Assembly (NCBI RefSeq): GCF_947495455.1 | Contig: NZ_CANLZC010000041.1 | Location: 1 to 44,720 of the forward strand | DNA from: an uncultured Shewanella sp. | Lineage (GTDB): Bacteria > Pseudomonadota > Gammaproteobacteria > Enterobacterales > Shewanellaceae | Direction: 5' to 3' | Length of the DNA: 44,720 nucleotides | In this document: piece by piece, positions 1 to 8,079 of the stretch | How the letters are laid out: each line of letters begins with the position of its first letter | Numbering within the stretch: position 1 is the stretch's first letter | The notes under the pieces: model-generated | Databases searched by the model: none | Seen by the model: only the letters and a program-made list of their open reading frames with translations | What the model was told of the DNA's origin: nothing | Made by a program: the position numbers and the translations under genes

Positions 1-58
1 TGATTGATTAATCTTGGTCGAAAGATCTGATCACAAAGAGGGCTATTAGTTCAATTTC

Positions 59-75
59 TTATCCCGAGTTCAGGT
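59..75. repeat. Terminal inverted repeat of an element cut by the window start
   Basis: These 17 bases (TTATCCCGAGTTCAGGT) are identical to the right terminal repeat of the complete miniature element at 7223-7450. Orientation makes position 75 an outer end, so the element would extend leftwards out of the window. The 58 bases before it do not resemble the interior of the downstream copy apart from a short CTATTA stretch, so it may be a different, perhaps full-length, member of the same family. Confidence 0.6.
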
Positions 76-171
76 TAGTTAATGATGACGAAAGGAATGT
101 TTTGAATAACTTATTCAGTTTTCATGAGGGGATTTGTTAAGTGTGTTCCTCGCTATTCTAGTAAGCTTGAG

Positions 172-177
172 TATAAT
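172..177 (+). promoter_or_regulatory. Possible -10 box of the ydiJ promoter
   Basis: A perfect TATAAT lies 37 bases before the chosen ydiJ start, a suitable distance for a transcription start near 184. No good -35 box is visible 16-18 bases upstream, so this rests on the hexamer and its position only. Confidence 0.3.
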
Positions 178-214
178 AGATTTTACCAAATTAATTACTC
201 TGATAGAGCTTTTC

Positions 215-3200
215 ATGTTACCTCAGTTATCGCATAAACAAACACTTGAGCCCATCTATTTGTCTTTTATTGAGGCACTAAGTCGAAGCGAGTTTTCGGG
301 GGATATTGATACCCGTTACAGCGCACGTATGGTTCAAGCAACCGATAACTCTGTGTATCAATTTCTTCCACAAGCGGTTATTTACCCAAAAAACCAACAA
401 GATGTGCAAACTGCATTGAATTTAGCGTCTCAACCATTGTTTTCTGAGGTGGTATTTAGTGCTCGCGGCGGTGGAACGGGAACTAACGGTCAATCATTAA
501 CACATGGGATTATCCTTGATTTATCTCGTTATATGAATCGAGTATTAGAGATCAATGTCGAGGAAGGTTGGGCGAGAGTCGAAGCTGGCATAGTGAAAGA
601 TGCGTTTAATGATGCATTGCGTCCTCATGGTTTCTTTTTTAGTCCAGATTTATCGACATCGAATCGTGCAACCATCGGGGGCATGATTAATACCGATGCC
701 TCGGGGGCGGGTTCACTTGTCTATGGAAAAACATCGGATCATGTCCTTGGTTTAAGTAGTGTGTTATTCGATGGTAGTGTGATGGACACGCGCCCTATCG
801 ATAAAACGGTCTTAGATAACATGAAAGTGGTTGATGAAGTCTTATCCCAATCCTTAAGTCAACGTATTACCATGGAAGTGGCTAAGCTCTGTCTAGATAA
901 TCGAGATGAAATTAACGATAAATTTCCAAATTTGAATCGATTTTTAACGGGATATGATTTAAAGCATGTTTGGAATGATGAGCTTAATCGGTGTGATATA
1001 TCCAGAATATTGACGGGATCAGAAGGGACGCTGGCGGTGATCACCGAAGCTAAGCTTAACCTCACGCCTTTACCTCAGTGTCGCATGATGCTCAATATTA
1101 AATATGATTCCTTTGAAGCGGCGTTAAGGCATGCGCCGGATCTTGTCAAAGCCAAGGCTACTGTGGTGGAAACCATAGATTCTAAAGTCCTTAATTTGGC
1201 TAAAAAAGATATTATTTGGCATTCTGTTTCAAATCTCATTAAGGCTGTGCCCGATCATGAAATAGAAGGGCTGAATATGGTTGAATTTGCAGGTGATGAG
1301 ACAGAGGTTAAGCAAAAGCTCGCTGCGCTTGAACAGATGTTAACTAGTCAACTTCAACAAGAAAAAGCAGGCTTATTAGGCTATCAAGTGGTGTCTGATA
1401 GAGACAGTATTCAAACCATTTATGCCATGAGAAAAAAAGCGGTTGGTTTACTGGGCGCCACCAAAGGCAGAAGAAAGCCATTGGCCTTTGCTGAAGATAC
1501 TGCTGTCCCTCCAGAAAAGCTGGCCGATTTTATTATGGAATTTCGAGCATTACTTGATGGATATAATTTACAGTATGGCATGTTCGGTCACGTTGATGCT
1601 GGTGTGCTTCATGTCAGGCCTGCTTTGGATATGTGTGATGTCGAAGATGAAAAACGACTGAAAGTGATTTCTGATGAAGTGGCCAGTTTAACCCTCAAGT
1701 ATGGCGGATTAATGTGGGGAGAGCATGGTAAAGGGGTGCGAGGAGAATATGCGCCGGCCGTGTTTGGTGAGCACCTATATGGTTTACTCGGTGAAATAAA
1801 GCATTTATTTGATCCTTGTAATAAATTAAATCCTGGAAAGCTGGTAACCCCCAAGAAAAAGCAACCATTATTTTATCGAGTGGATAGCCAAAAAAGAGGG
1901 TATTTTGACCGTCAAATTCCGGTGGCGGTGCGCGATGCTTTTCCGGATGTGATGAATTGTAATGGTAATGGACTTTGCTTTAATTACAGCAGTGTATCTC
2001 CCATGTGCCCTTCGTTTAAAGTCACGGGAGATAGAATTCATTCGCCAAAAGGACGAGCCAGCTTAATGCGGGAATGGTTGCGTTTGTTGGGATCGGAAGG
2101 GGTGGATGTGAATGCACTAGCTAAGGCAAAACCCAGTAATATTGTGATGAGAGTCAAAAATACTTTCTTTAATCAGGAATATGATTATTCACATGAGGTG
2201 ATGGAATCATTGCAGGGATGTCTAGCGTGTAAGTCTTGTTCGAGCCAATGTCCTGTGAAAGTGGATGTGCCTAAATTTCGTTCGCAATTTTTTAATATTT
2301 ATTATCAGCGTTATTTACGACCAGCCAAAGATCATCTAGTGGCAGGAATTGAAGCTTCATTGCCTTTGATGGCAAAAATGCCAAGATTGGTTAATGGAAT
2401 GTCTCAAAACCCTTTAAGTCGTTGGGTCATCGAAAAAACAATTGGTTATGTTGACTCCCCAGCGTTATCTGTTCCCACACTTAAACAGCGACTCGATGGC
2501 CATAGCAGTCGAGGTTATGATCTTGCTGCGTTACAGTCCATTAATGAGTCAGAAAGAGAACAATATGTGTTGGTGGTGCAAGATCCTTTTAATAGCTTTT
2601 ATGAAGCCAGTACAGTTCACCATTTTATACAGCTGATCGAGCGTTTGGGTTTAAAGCCTATTTTACTTCCTTTTAAACCTAATGGAAAACCTGAGCACAT
2701 TAAAGGCTTCTTAGCACAATTTGCTCAAACGGCAAAAAATGCGGCTGATTTTTTTAATCAAGTTTTTGCCTTGGGGATGCCGATGGTAGGACTCGATCCT
2801 GCACTCGTACTCTGTTATCGAGACGAGTATAAGGAGGCTCTGGGGGAGGCCAGAGGAGATTTTCACGTATTATTAGCCAATGAATGGTTAGTGTCCCAAT
2901 TGAATAAATGGGATCCCTTTGAGATAAATCGAAAAGATACCAAGATTGCGTTTACTTTATTTAGTCATTGTACTGAATCGACGGCTATGCCTAATGCAAG
3001 TAAAGAATGGTTACAGATTTTTGAGCACTTTGGCGCTAAACTGACTATTGCAAACCTAGGATGTTGTGGTATGGCGGGCACCTATGGCCATGAAGTTGAC
3101 AATCAAGTTCGCTCTCGTCAGTTATTCGATTTGTCGTGGCAACAAAGGTTAGACGGCACACCGCAATCCCAAGTACTTGTGTCGGGCTATTCTTGCCGAA

Positions 3201-3283
3201 GTCAGGTGAAACGTTTTAGTGGTTTTAAACCTTTACATCCTGTTGAAGCTTTGTTGCAGTTACTGCCAAAGGGATCACTATGA
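215..3283 (+). CDS. ydiJ: YdiJ-type FAD/4Fe-4S D-2-hydroxyglutarate dehydrogenase
   Basis: This 1022-residue protein matches E. coli YdiJ (1018 residues) almost throughout by recollection, including the FAD-binding segment GGGTGTNGQS, the substrate-domain motif MFGHVDAGVLHVRPALD, and a C-terminal iron-sulfur part. The N-terminal half is a FAD_binding_4 / FAD-oxidase C fold. Cysteine motifs CNGNGLC (from about residue 582) and CLACKSCSSQCPVKVD (from about 669) look like 4Fe-4S ligands, followed by a CCG-type domain (GCCGMAG, near the end). YdiJ oxidises D-2-hydroxyglutarate to 2-oxoglutarate and passes electrons on, probably to the quinone pool. The reading frame is open back to a TTG at 134, but the ATG at 215 fits the family N-terminus and lies after the TATAAT. 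It overlaps the next gene by four bases (ATGA), so the two are probably co-translated. Confidence 0.93.
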   Translation: MLPQLSHKQTLEPIYLSFIEALSRSEFSGDIDTRYSARMVQATDNSVYQFLPQAVIYPKNQQDVQTALNLASQPLFSEVVFSARGGGTGTNGQSLTHGIILDLSRYMNRVLEINVEEGWARVEAGIVKDAFNDALRPHGFFFSPDLSTSNRATIGGMINTDASGAGSLVYGKTSDHVLGLSSVLFDGSVMDTRPIDKTVLDNMKVVDEVLSQSLSQRITMEVAKLCLDNRDEINDKFPNLNRFLTGYDLKHVWNDELNRCDISRILTGSEGTLAVITEAKLNLTPLPQCRMMLNIKYDSFEAALRHAPDLVKAKATVVETIDSKVLNLAKKDIIWHSVSNLIKAVPDHEIEGLNMVEFAGDETEVKQKLAALEQMLTSQLQQEKAGLLGYQVVSDRDSIQTIYAMRKKAVGLLGATKGRRKPLAFAEDTAVPPEKLADFIMEFRALLDGYNLQYGMFGHVDAGVLHVRPALDMCDVEDEKRLKVISDEVASLTLKYGGLMWGEHGKGVRGEYAPAVFGEHLYGLLGEIKHLFDPCNKLNPGKLVTPKKKQPLFYRVDSQKRGYFDRQIPVAVRDAFPDVMNCNGNGLCFNYSSVSPMCPSFKVTGDRIHSPKGRASLMREWLRLLGSEGVDVNALAKAKPSNIVMRVKNTFFNQEYDYSHEVMESLQGCLACKSCSSQCPVKVDVPKFRSQFFNIYYQRYLRPAKDHLVAGIEASLPLMAKMPRLVNGMSQNPLSRWVIEKTIGYVDSPALSVPTLKQRLDGHSSRGYDLAALQSINESEREQYVLVVQDPFNSFYEASTVHHFIQLIERLGLKPILLPFKPNGKPEHIKGFLAQFAQTAKNAADFFNQVFALGMPMVGLDPALVLCYRDEYKEALGEARGDFHVLLANEWLVSQLNKWDPFEINRKDTKIAFTLFSHCTESTAMPNASKEWLQIFEHFGAKLTIANLGCCGMAGTYGHEVDNQVRSRQLFDLSWQQRLDGTPQSQVLVSGYSCRSQVKRFSGFKPLHPVEALLQLLPKGSL

Positions 3284-3741
3284 GTCAAGCAGCACAAGAA
3301 GCGATTAATGCACTAGTTAAACAAACCGCACTATGCAGTGATGATGCTTTTTTTCATATCGATGTTCATGGAGAATGGTTTTATTTAAAGAGCCCGTTAC
3401 CTCAAAAATTTAGTCGATTATTTTCTAGGATTTTGTATTGTATCGATAATGAACATTTTTTGATTACTCCTTCAGAAAAGTTAAGAGTATCAGTTGCTAA
3501 GGCGCCAATCAGCATAGTTGATTACACTTGTCACTTTGATTATGACAAAGGAGAAACCATACAAAATATGGATCATCATAGTGCGTTTACTGTGACGACC
3601 AGCTTGAATACACACTATGAGGTGCAATTATTATCCCATTTCATTTGTGGTGAGGAGTCGGTAACTGTTGGGTTAGATAGAGGCTTAATCGCGACATTAA
3701 ATAGAGCATGTTATTACCGTTTTATTAATGATTTCGTATAA
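3280..3741 (+). CDS. DUF1285 family protein
   Basis: This 153-residue cytoplasmic protein has no signal peptide or membrane segment. The pattern of FFHIDVHGEWFYLKSPLPQ followed by a hydrophobic RLFSRIL stretch and FLITPSEKLRVSV resembles the DUF1285 family, whose members carry HID..G.W, a central L/F-rich helix and an ITP.EK.RI strand. The biochemical role of the family is not known to me. Its start overlaps the stop of ydiJ by four bases, indicating one transcript and possibly a related role, though that is inference from position only. Confidence 0.75.
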   Translation: MSQAAQEAINALVKQTALCSDDAFFHIDVHGEWFYLKSPLPQKFSRLFSRILYCIDNEHFLITPSEKLRVSVAKAPISIVDYTCHFDYDKGETIQNMDHHSAFTVTTSLNTHYEVQLLSHFICGEESVTVGLDRGLIATLNRACYYRFINDFV

Positions 3742-3778
3742 GGTCATTGCTTTTTAAACTGAACCTTAGAAGATAATT

Positions 3779-3791
3779 GAACATATTGTTC
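3779..3791. promoter_or_regulatory. Candidate MarR operator (13-bp palindrome)
   Basis: GAACATATTGTTC is a perfect dyad (GAACA, TAT, TGTTC) about 88 bases upstream of the marR-type gene. MarR regulators usually bind short AT-rich palindromes in their own promoters. That this protein binds here is inference. Confidence 0.35.
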
Positions 3792-3878
3792 TATTTATAG
3801 CCGATTAAAGTCTAGAATTTTTTTCTTAATATGAGTTATATTTAAGGAATGTGTTGGCTTGCATAGAGGAGTGACTGA

Positions 3879-4292
3879 ATGGATCGCAATCAAAGCTTAG
3901 GCTATTTAGTTGCTCACTTGAATGTTGAGCTGCAAAATGCGCTAGATCAACGACTAAAACGTTATCAATTAGATATTAAACTTTGGCCCGTTCTCTTTTC
4001 TTTGTGGGAAGAAGAAGGCGTGTCTCAAACCGTGTTATCTAAGCGATGTGATGTCGCACATTACACTATGACACGGCTTTTGGATCAGTTACAGTCACAA
4101 GGCCTGATTATTCGTCATCAAGAAGCGGATAATCGCCGTACTTTTCAAATCTTTTTGACTGATATTGCAAAAGCACTCGAACATGATTTGATTAGAGAAG
4201 CCGAACGTGTCAATGAGCATTTTCTCAGTGAACTAGCTGAAGAAGAGAGAGAGGTATTATTGTCTCTTTTAAATAGAATTAATCGATTCTAA
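3879..4292 (+). CDS. MarR family transcriptional regulator
   Basis: This 137-residue protein has the MarR winged-helix layout: an N-terminal dimerisation helix, a helix-turn-helix around residues 50-75 (VSQTVLSKRCDVAHYTMTRL), the LDQLQSQGLI recognition and linker segment, and a wing with the typical D-R-R (EADNRRTFQIFLT, about 88-100). The C-terminal helices rich in E and L complete the dimer interface. A GAGGAG ribosome site lies just upstream of the ATG. It precedes the iorAB-like genes on the same strand with a 184-base gap, so it may control them, itself, or both. The ligand is unknown, though an aromatic or N-heterocyclic compound would suit the neighbouring hydroxylase. Confidence 0.88.
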   Translation: MDRNQSLGYLVAHLNVELQNALDQRLKRYQLDIKLWPVLFSLWEEEGVSQTVLSKRCDVAHYTMTRLLDQLQSQGLIIRHQEADNRRTFQIFLTDIAKALEHDLIREAERVNEHFLSELAEEEREVLLSLLNRINRF

Positions 4293-4476
4293 TTGCTTGT
4301 CAATGCTCCATTAGCGGCTTGAATCAAAACAGGCTTGCTGTTAATAAATTAACTTTCCTATTTTCTTTAATTTTTATGTGGTTAAATACTGTTCGCTGAT
4401 GTTGGTTTTTTAAGTCAACACTTCATCACTATTATCTTGCCAATCTTAAGCTGTGATAGGCTCAACAGGGAGTTTT

Positions 4477-4935
4477 ATGTCAAAAACAGCACAAGAAGTC
4501 ACGATAAATGGGCGTTCTTATACTTTAGATGCGGATCCTAATATGCCTGTATTGTGGGCATTGAGAGATATATTAGGCTTAACAGGCACTAAATTTGGTT
4601 GTGGGGCGGGGGTATGCGGTGCTTGTACCGTGCACTTAGAGGGGAAACCCATACGATCGTGTTTAACGAGTTTGCAGCAAATACAAGGCAAAGCCATTAC
4701 AACAATAGAAGGATTAAATAATCCCAAGCTCATTGCTAAATGGGTTGAATATAATGTGCCTCAGTGCGGTTATTGCCAATCGGGTCAATTAATGTCTGCG
4801 GCGGCATTATTGATGCAAAATGCTCGTCCAACTTCCAATCAAATTGATGAGGCTATGTCCGGAAATATTTGCCGTTGTGGCACTTATACGCGAATTAAAG
4901 CTGCCATGTTGAATTACAGTGATAAGGAGTCTTAA
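4477..4935 (+). CDS. iorA: Molybdenum hydroxylase small 2Fe-2S subunit (isoquinoline 1-oxidoreductase alpha-like)
   Basis: This 152-residue protein carries two 2Fe-2S clusters typical of the xanthine-oxidase family small subunit. The plant-ferredoxin-like cluster is in GCGAGVCGACTVHLEG, and the second is in QCGYCQSGQ with GNICRCGTY. It would pass electrons from the molybdenum site of the following large subunit to an acceptor. The ATG at 4477 is preferred because GGGAG lies about six bases upstream; the frame is open to a GTG at 4453. Length agrees with IorA (about 152). No FAD subunit follows, as in isoquinoline oxidoreductase and related two-subunit periplasmic aldehyde or heterocycle oxidases. 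Substrate cannot be told from sequence, so the symbol is a family label. Confidence 0.88.
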   Translation: MSKTAQEVTINGRSYTLDADPNMPVLWALRDILGLTGTKFGCGAGVCGACTVHLEGKPIRSCLTSLQQIQGKAITTIEGLNNPKLIAKWVEYNVPQCGYCQSGQLMSAAALLMQNARPTSNQIDEAMSGNICRCGTYTRIKAAMLNYSDKES

Positions 4936-4936
4936 C

Positions 4937-7183
4937 ATGACGACTTTCACAGCTGTTGAAAATATTCACCGTCGAAATGTGCTAAAAATGTTCGGTTTAG
5001 TTGGCGGAGGGTTAGTATTAGGCGCCAGTGCTATGGGATGGAGTCCTATGCTGATGGCACAAGAAAAAAAGTCTGTGTTGAACCTTTTTGTGGCCATAGG
5101 CACTGATAATAAAGTGTATTTGACTTGCCATCGTTCAGAGATGGGTCAAGGTATTCGAACCGGGATCCCTCAAATTCTGGCAGAGGAGCTCGCTGCTGAT
5201 TGGGATCAAGTCGTAGTAGTGCAGGCACCAGCGGATGAACGTTTAGGAAGTCAAAACACCGATGGCAGTCGCAGTATCCGTAAGCATTATCATACCATGA
5301 GACAAATGGGAGCCATGGCCAGAACCTTATTAGAGCAAGCCGCGGCTAAGGTGTGGAAGGTACCTATTACTGACGTTTTTGCGAAAGCGCATTATGTTTA
5401 TCATATGAAGACTGATAAACAGTTGAGCTATGGAGAATTGGCTGTTGCGGCGTCTCAATTACCCCTTCCTGATCTCGATAATATCAAATTAAAGTCCAGT
5501 CGTGATTTTAATTTAATTGGTCAGTCTCAGCCCATTGTTGATATGCAAGTTATGCTCAATGGTCGTGCGCAATATGGGTATGATGTTAGGTTAGAAGACA
5601 TGGTGTATGCCAGTATTTTACGTCCGCCAGTGCTTGGCAGTGCCATTAAAGCATTAAACGAGACGCAGGCAAGAAAAATAGCGGGAGTGATCGATGTGAT
5701 CCCTATGCCGATATTGCAAGGTGCGCCTAAGTTTCAACCTTTGGGGGGCGTTGCCGTTATTGCGACGAATTTATGGAGTGCATTACAAGGTCGGCAAGCG
5801 CTTGAAGTGAGTTGGACTCAGGTAAGTAATAGCGCATATGATTCAGAAGAAGATACCAAAATACTTATGGATCAAGTACAAAAGCCAGGAAAAGTGGTTC
5901 GTCAAGTGGGCAATGAGAATATTGCCTGGAATAAAGTGGATAAATTGAGTGCCATTTATACCCTTCCATATTTAGCGCAGGCACCAATGGAGCCCCCAGT
6001 GGCGACGGCTCAGGTGACAGCAACAGGTTGTGAAATATGGGCATCGACTCAAACACCGCAAAGTACTCAAAAGAATGTAGCAATGGCAATAGGGTTTAAA
6101 GATGAGCAAGTGACAGTGAATGTGACTTTACTTGGAGGAGGGTTTGGTCGTAAATCTAAACCTGATTTTAGTGTAGAAGCGGCTATTTTAGCGAAAGCGG
6201 TAAAACGTCCGGTGAAAGTTTGCTGGAGCCGTGAAGATGATGTGCAGCATGGATATTATCATGCAACGAGTGCACAGTTGTATCAAGCACAGCTCGATGA
6301 GGCAAAAAAACCGATAGCATTATTGGCGAGAACGGGATTTCCTTCCATCAGTTCAACCTTTTCAGAAGGCATCGAATATCCCTCCGCTGGCGAATTAGAC
6401 TTAGGTTTTGTTGATGTGCCTTTTGCTTTAAAAAATATGCGCTATGAAGCCGTTAAATCTTCTTCTCATACCCGTATTGGTTGGATGCGTTCAGTGTGTA
6501 ATATTCAACATGGATTTGGCGTTGGTAGCTTTGTTGATGAATTGGCTCAGAATGCGGGCATGACTTGTTTTGATATGTGGCGCTTGTTGTTGGGGCCAAG
6601 GAGAGAGGAAACCTTTGTTGATCAGAATTTTGAGTACGGTAATTATGGTGAAACATTATCTGCATACCCAGTGGATATTAATCGCTATTTATCGGTAATG
6701 AGTGCGGTAGAAAAAGCGGTAAAGTCGAGACCTAAAGTCAATGATAATCAAGCATGGGGTTTTGCCGTTCATCGTAGTTTTGTGAGCTATGTGGCGGTTG
6801 CCACCTTAATTGAAATGCCAAAACAAAATGAAGTTAAAGTCATAAAAACCGTCATTGCAGCTGATGTTGGAAGGGTCATTAATCCCGATAGGGTTAAATC
6901 TCAAATGGAAGGAGCCGTCATCTATGGGTTAAGTATTGCGCTGACGGGAAAAATAAGCTTTCAAAAAGGGCAAGTACAAGAGTCTAACTTTCATGATTAC
7001 TCTGTGCTTCGAATGTTGCAATGTCCAGATATCGATGTGATTTTACTTCCATCAAATGCAGCGCCTGCCGGTGTGGGAGAGCCTGGCGTGCCACCGGTTG
7101 CGCCCAGTGTCACTAACGCTATTTTTGCTTTATCAGGAAAACGTATCAGAGACTTACCGATTAATCAGCATTTGAAAGTTTAG
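4937..7183 (+). CDS. iorB: Molybdenum hydroxylase large subunit (isoquinoline 1-oxidoreductase beta-like), Tat-exported
   Basis: This 748-residue protein is a molybdopterin-binding subunit of the xanthine dehydrogenase family, IorB type. The N-terminus has a twin-arginine signal (HRRNVLKMFG, arginines 12 and 13, then a glycine- and leucine-rich segment ending around AMG), so the folded complex is likely periplasmic with the small subunit carried along. Cofactor-site motifs visible are LLGGGFGRKSKPD (near residue 400) and the C-terminal GVGEPGVPPVAP, whose Glu is the family's catalytic base. A strong AAGGAG lies seven bases before the ATG at 4937, one base after the small-subunit stop, so the two are translationally coupled. 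The molybdenum cofactor insertion chaperone (XdhC or CoxI type) often found nearby is absent here. Substrate is unknown. Confidence 0.9.
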   Translation: MTTFTAVENIHRRNVLKMFGLVGGGLVLGASAMGWSPMLMAQEKKSVLNLFVAIGTDNKVYLTCHRSEMGQGIRTGIPQILAEELAADWDQVVVVQAPADERLGSQNTDGSRSIRKHYHTMRQMGAMARTLLEQAAAKVWKVPITDVFAKAHYVYHMKTDKQLSYGELAVAASQLPLPDLDNIKLKSSRDFNLIGQSQPIVDMQVMLNGRAQYGYDVRLEDMVYASILRPPVLGSAIKALNETQARKIAGVIDVIPMPILQGAPKFQPLGGVAVIATNLWSALQGRQALEVSWTQVSNSAYDSEEDTKILMDQVQKPGKVVRQVGNENIAWNKVDKLSAIYTLPYLAQAPMEPPVATAQVTATGCEIWASTQTPQSTQKNVAMAIGFKDEQVTVNVTLLGGGFGRKSKPDFSVEAAILAKAVKRPVKVCWSREDDVQHGYYHATSAQLYQAQLDEAKKPIALLARTGFPSISSTFSEGIEYPSAGELDLGFVDVPFALKNMRYEAVKSSSHTRIGWMRSVCNIQHGFGVGSFVDELAQNAGMTCFDMWRLLLGPRREETFVDQNFEYGNYGETLSAYPVDINRYLSVMSAVEKAVKSRPKVNDNQAWGFAVHRSFVSYVAVATLIEMPKQNEVKVIKTVIAADVGRVINPDRVKSQMEGAVIYGLSIALTGKISFQKGQVQESNFHDYSVLRMLQCPDIDVILLPSNAAPAGVGEPGVPPVAPSVTNAIFALSGKRIRDLPINQHLKV

Positions 7184-7222
7184 TAAGATAGCACTTGTAT
7201 TAGCCTAGGTGAAAATAGGTTA

Positions 7223-7450
7223 ACCTGAACTCGGGATAATGAGTGTCAACAATATTATTAAATTCATTTAATATCAGTAAATTAAATGAAATTGGGTTAT
7301 CCTTTATTTTCGAACTTGGCTTAATACTGCAATTTTTGTCGATATCAAGGCGAGATTTCGTATCTAATAGCAGGCTATTAGTAGAAAGCACAACACAGAT
7401 AGGGGCAAAAATAGCGCTATTAAGCGGCGCTGCTTATCCCGAGTTCAGGT
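7223..7450. mobile_element. Miniature inverted-repeat element (228 bp) with 7-bp target duplication
   Basis: The ends are perfect 17-bp inverted repeats, ACCTGAACTCGGGATAA on the left and its complement at 7434-7450. Both are flanked by TAGGTTA (7216-7222 and 7451-7457), which reads as a 7-bp target-site duplication. There is no transposase inside, and the two open frames of 60-70 codons across it have no recognisable content. It lies 39 bases after the iorB stop and just past the 3' end of the small gene at 7473. A transposase elsewhere in the genome must have moved it. I cannot assign the family. Confidence 0.8.
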
Positions 7451-7472
7451 TAGGTTAATACAAGCTTACTCT

Positions 7473-7817
7473 TCAGTTAAGATACAATAGAAAAGCACAC
7501 AGTAATGCACTAACGAGAATGGAATCTTGAATGAATCGTCGGCAACGGATCACTTCACTTTTTGTTTGGTGTAAGCAGGTAACCAAATGGTCTTGATTAT
7601 AAATACGGCAATTTAGCGCTTTTGTGACGGGATCGAGATAAAGCTGAAAATTCGCTGCTTCCCCATTATTAAGCCGAATACTGTGTTCGCTTTGTTGAGT
7701 AAAATTGATTTTTCGTGAGACACATTTTCCATCGAGATAGATTTTTTCTAATCCACACCAATTACTGGCATTAATTTCAATTGATTGTTGATTAACGTCA
7801 TATTGAAACTTTACCAT
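7473..7817 (-). CDS. Hypothetical protein with one C-terminal membrane segment
   Basis: I do not recognise this 114-residue protein. Its first 90 residues are soluble in character, with alternating strands (IEINASNWCGLEKIYLDG, then SIRLNNGEAANFQLYLD), and the last 20 (ILVSALLCAFLLYLN) form a single hydrophobic segment, so it is probably tail-anchored with the bulk in the cytoplasm. GGGGGAG lies about six bases before the ATG at 7817, a strong ribosome site that supports a real gene. It is isolated: the miniature element ends 22 bases beyond its stop and leucine dehydrogenase, on the same strand, lies 262 bases upstream behind its own terminator. Confidence 0.65.
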   Translation of the reverse strand: MVKFQYDVNQQSIEINASNWCGLEKIYLDGKCVSRKINFTQQSEHSIRLNNGEAANFQLYLDPVTKALNCRIYNQDHLVTCLHQTKSEVIRCRRFIQDSILVSALLCAFLLYLN

Positions 7818-8028
7818 GCTACTCCCCCAGTATCACTTAAGTCATATTTAATAACATACGGCGGTCTATTGGCAGATTTCCGCACCGTTAAAATAGTACT
7901 TAAGTATAATCCTATGAATGAAGATTTGAGTGATATTTAAGCAGCTTTTTAAGTGTTTTTCTAGCTAAGAAAAATGAATATTATGTGTCTAATTGTATTT
8001 CTATTGTAAATGATATGGTTATCTGGGA

Positions 8029-8063
8029 TAAAAAAACCAGACAAAGTTGGAGTGCCTGGTTTT
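8029..8063 (-). terminator. Rho-independent terminator of ldh
   Basis: Read on the minus strand, an AAACCAG arm and a CTGGTTT arm close a hairpin around a loop of about 19 bases, followed by a run of seven T. It begins 17 bases after the leucine dehydrogenase stop, where a terminator is expected. Confidence 0.75.
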
Positions 8064-8079
8064 GTATTGCTGTGTTGAC

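Noticed and set aside
7243..7458. Small open frames across the element at 7223 on both strands
   Set aside because: They are bounded by the element ends, carry no transposase motif, and are expected in AT-rich symmetric DNA.
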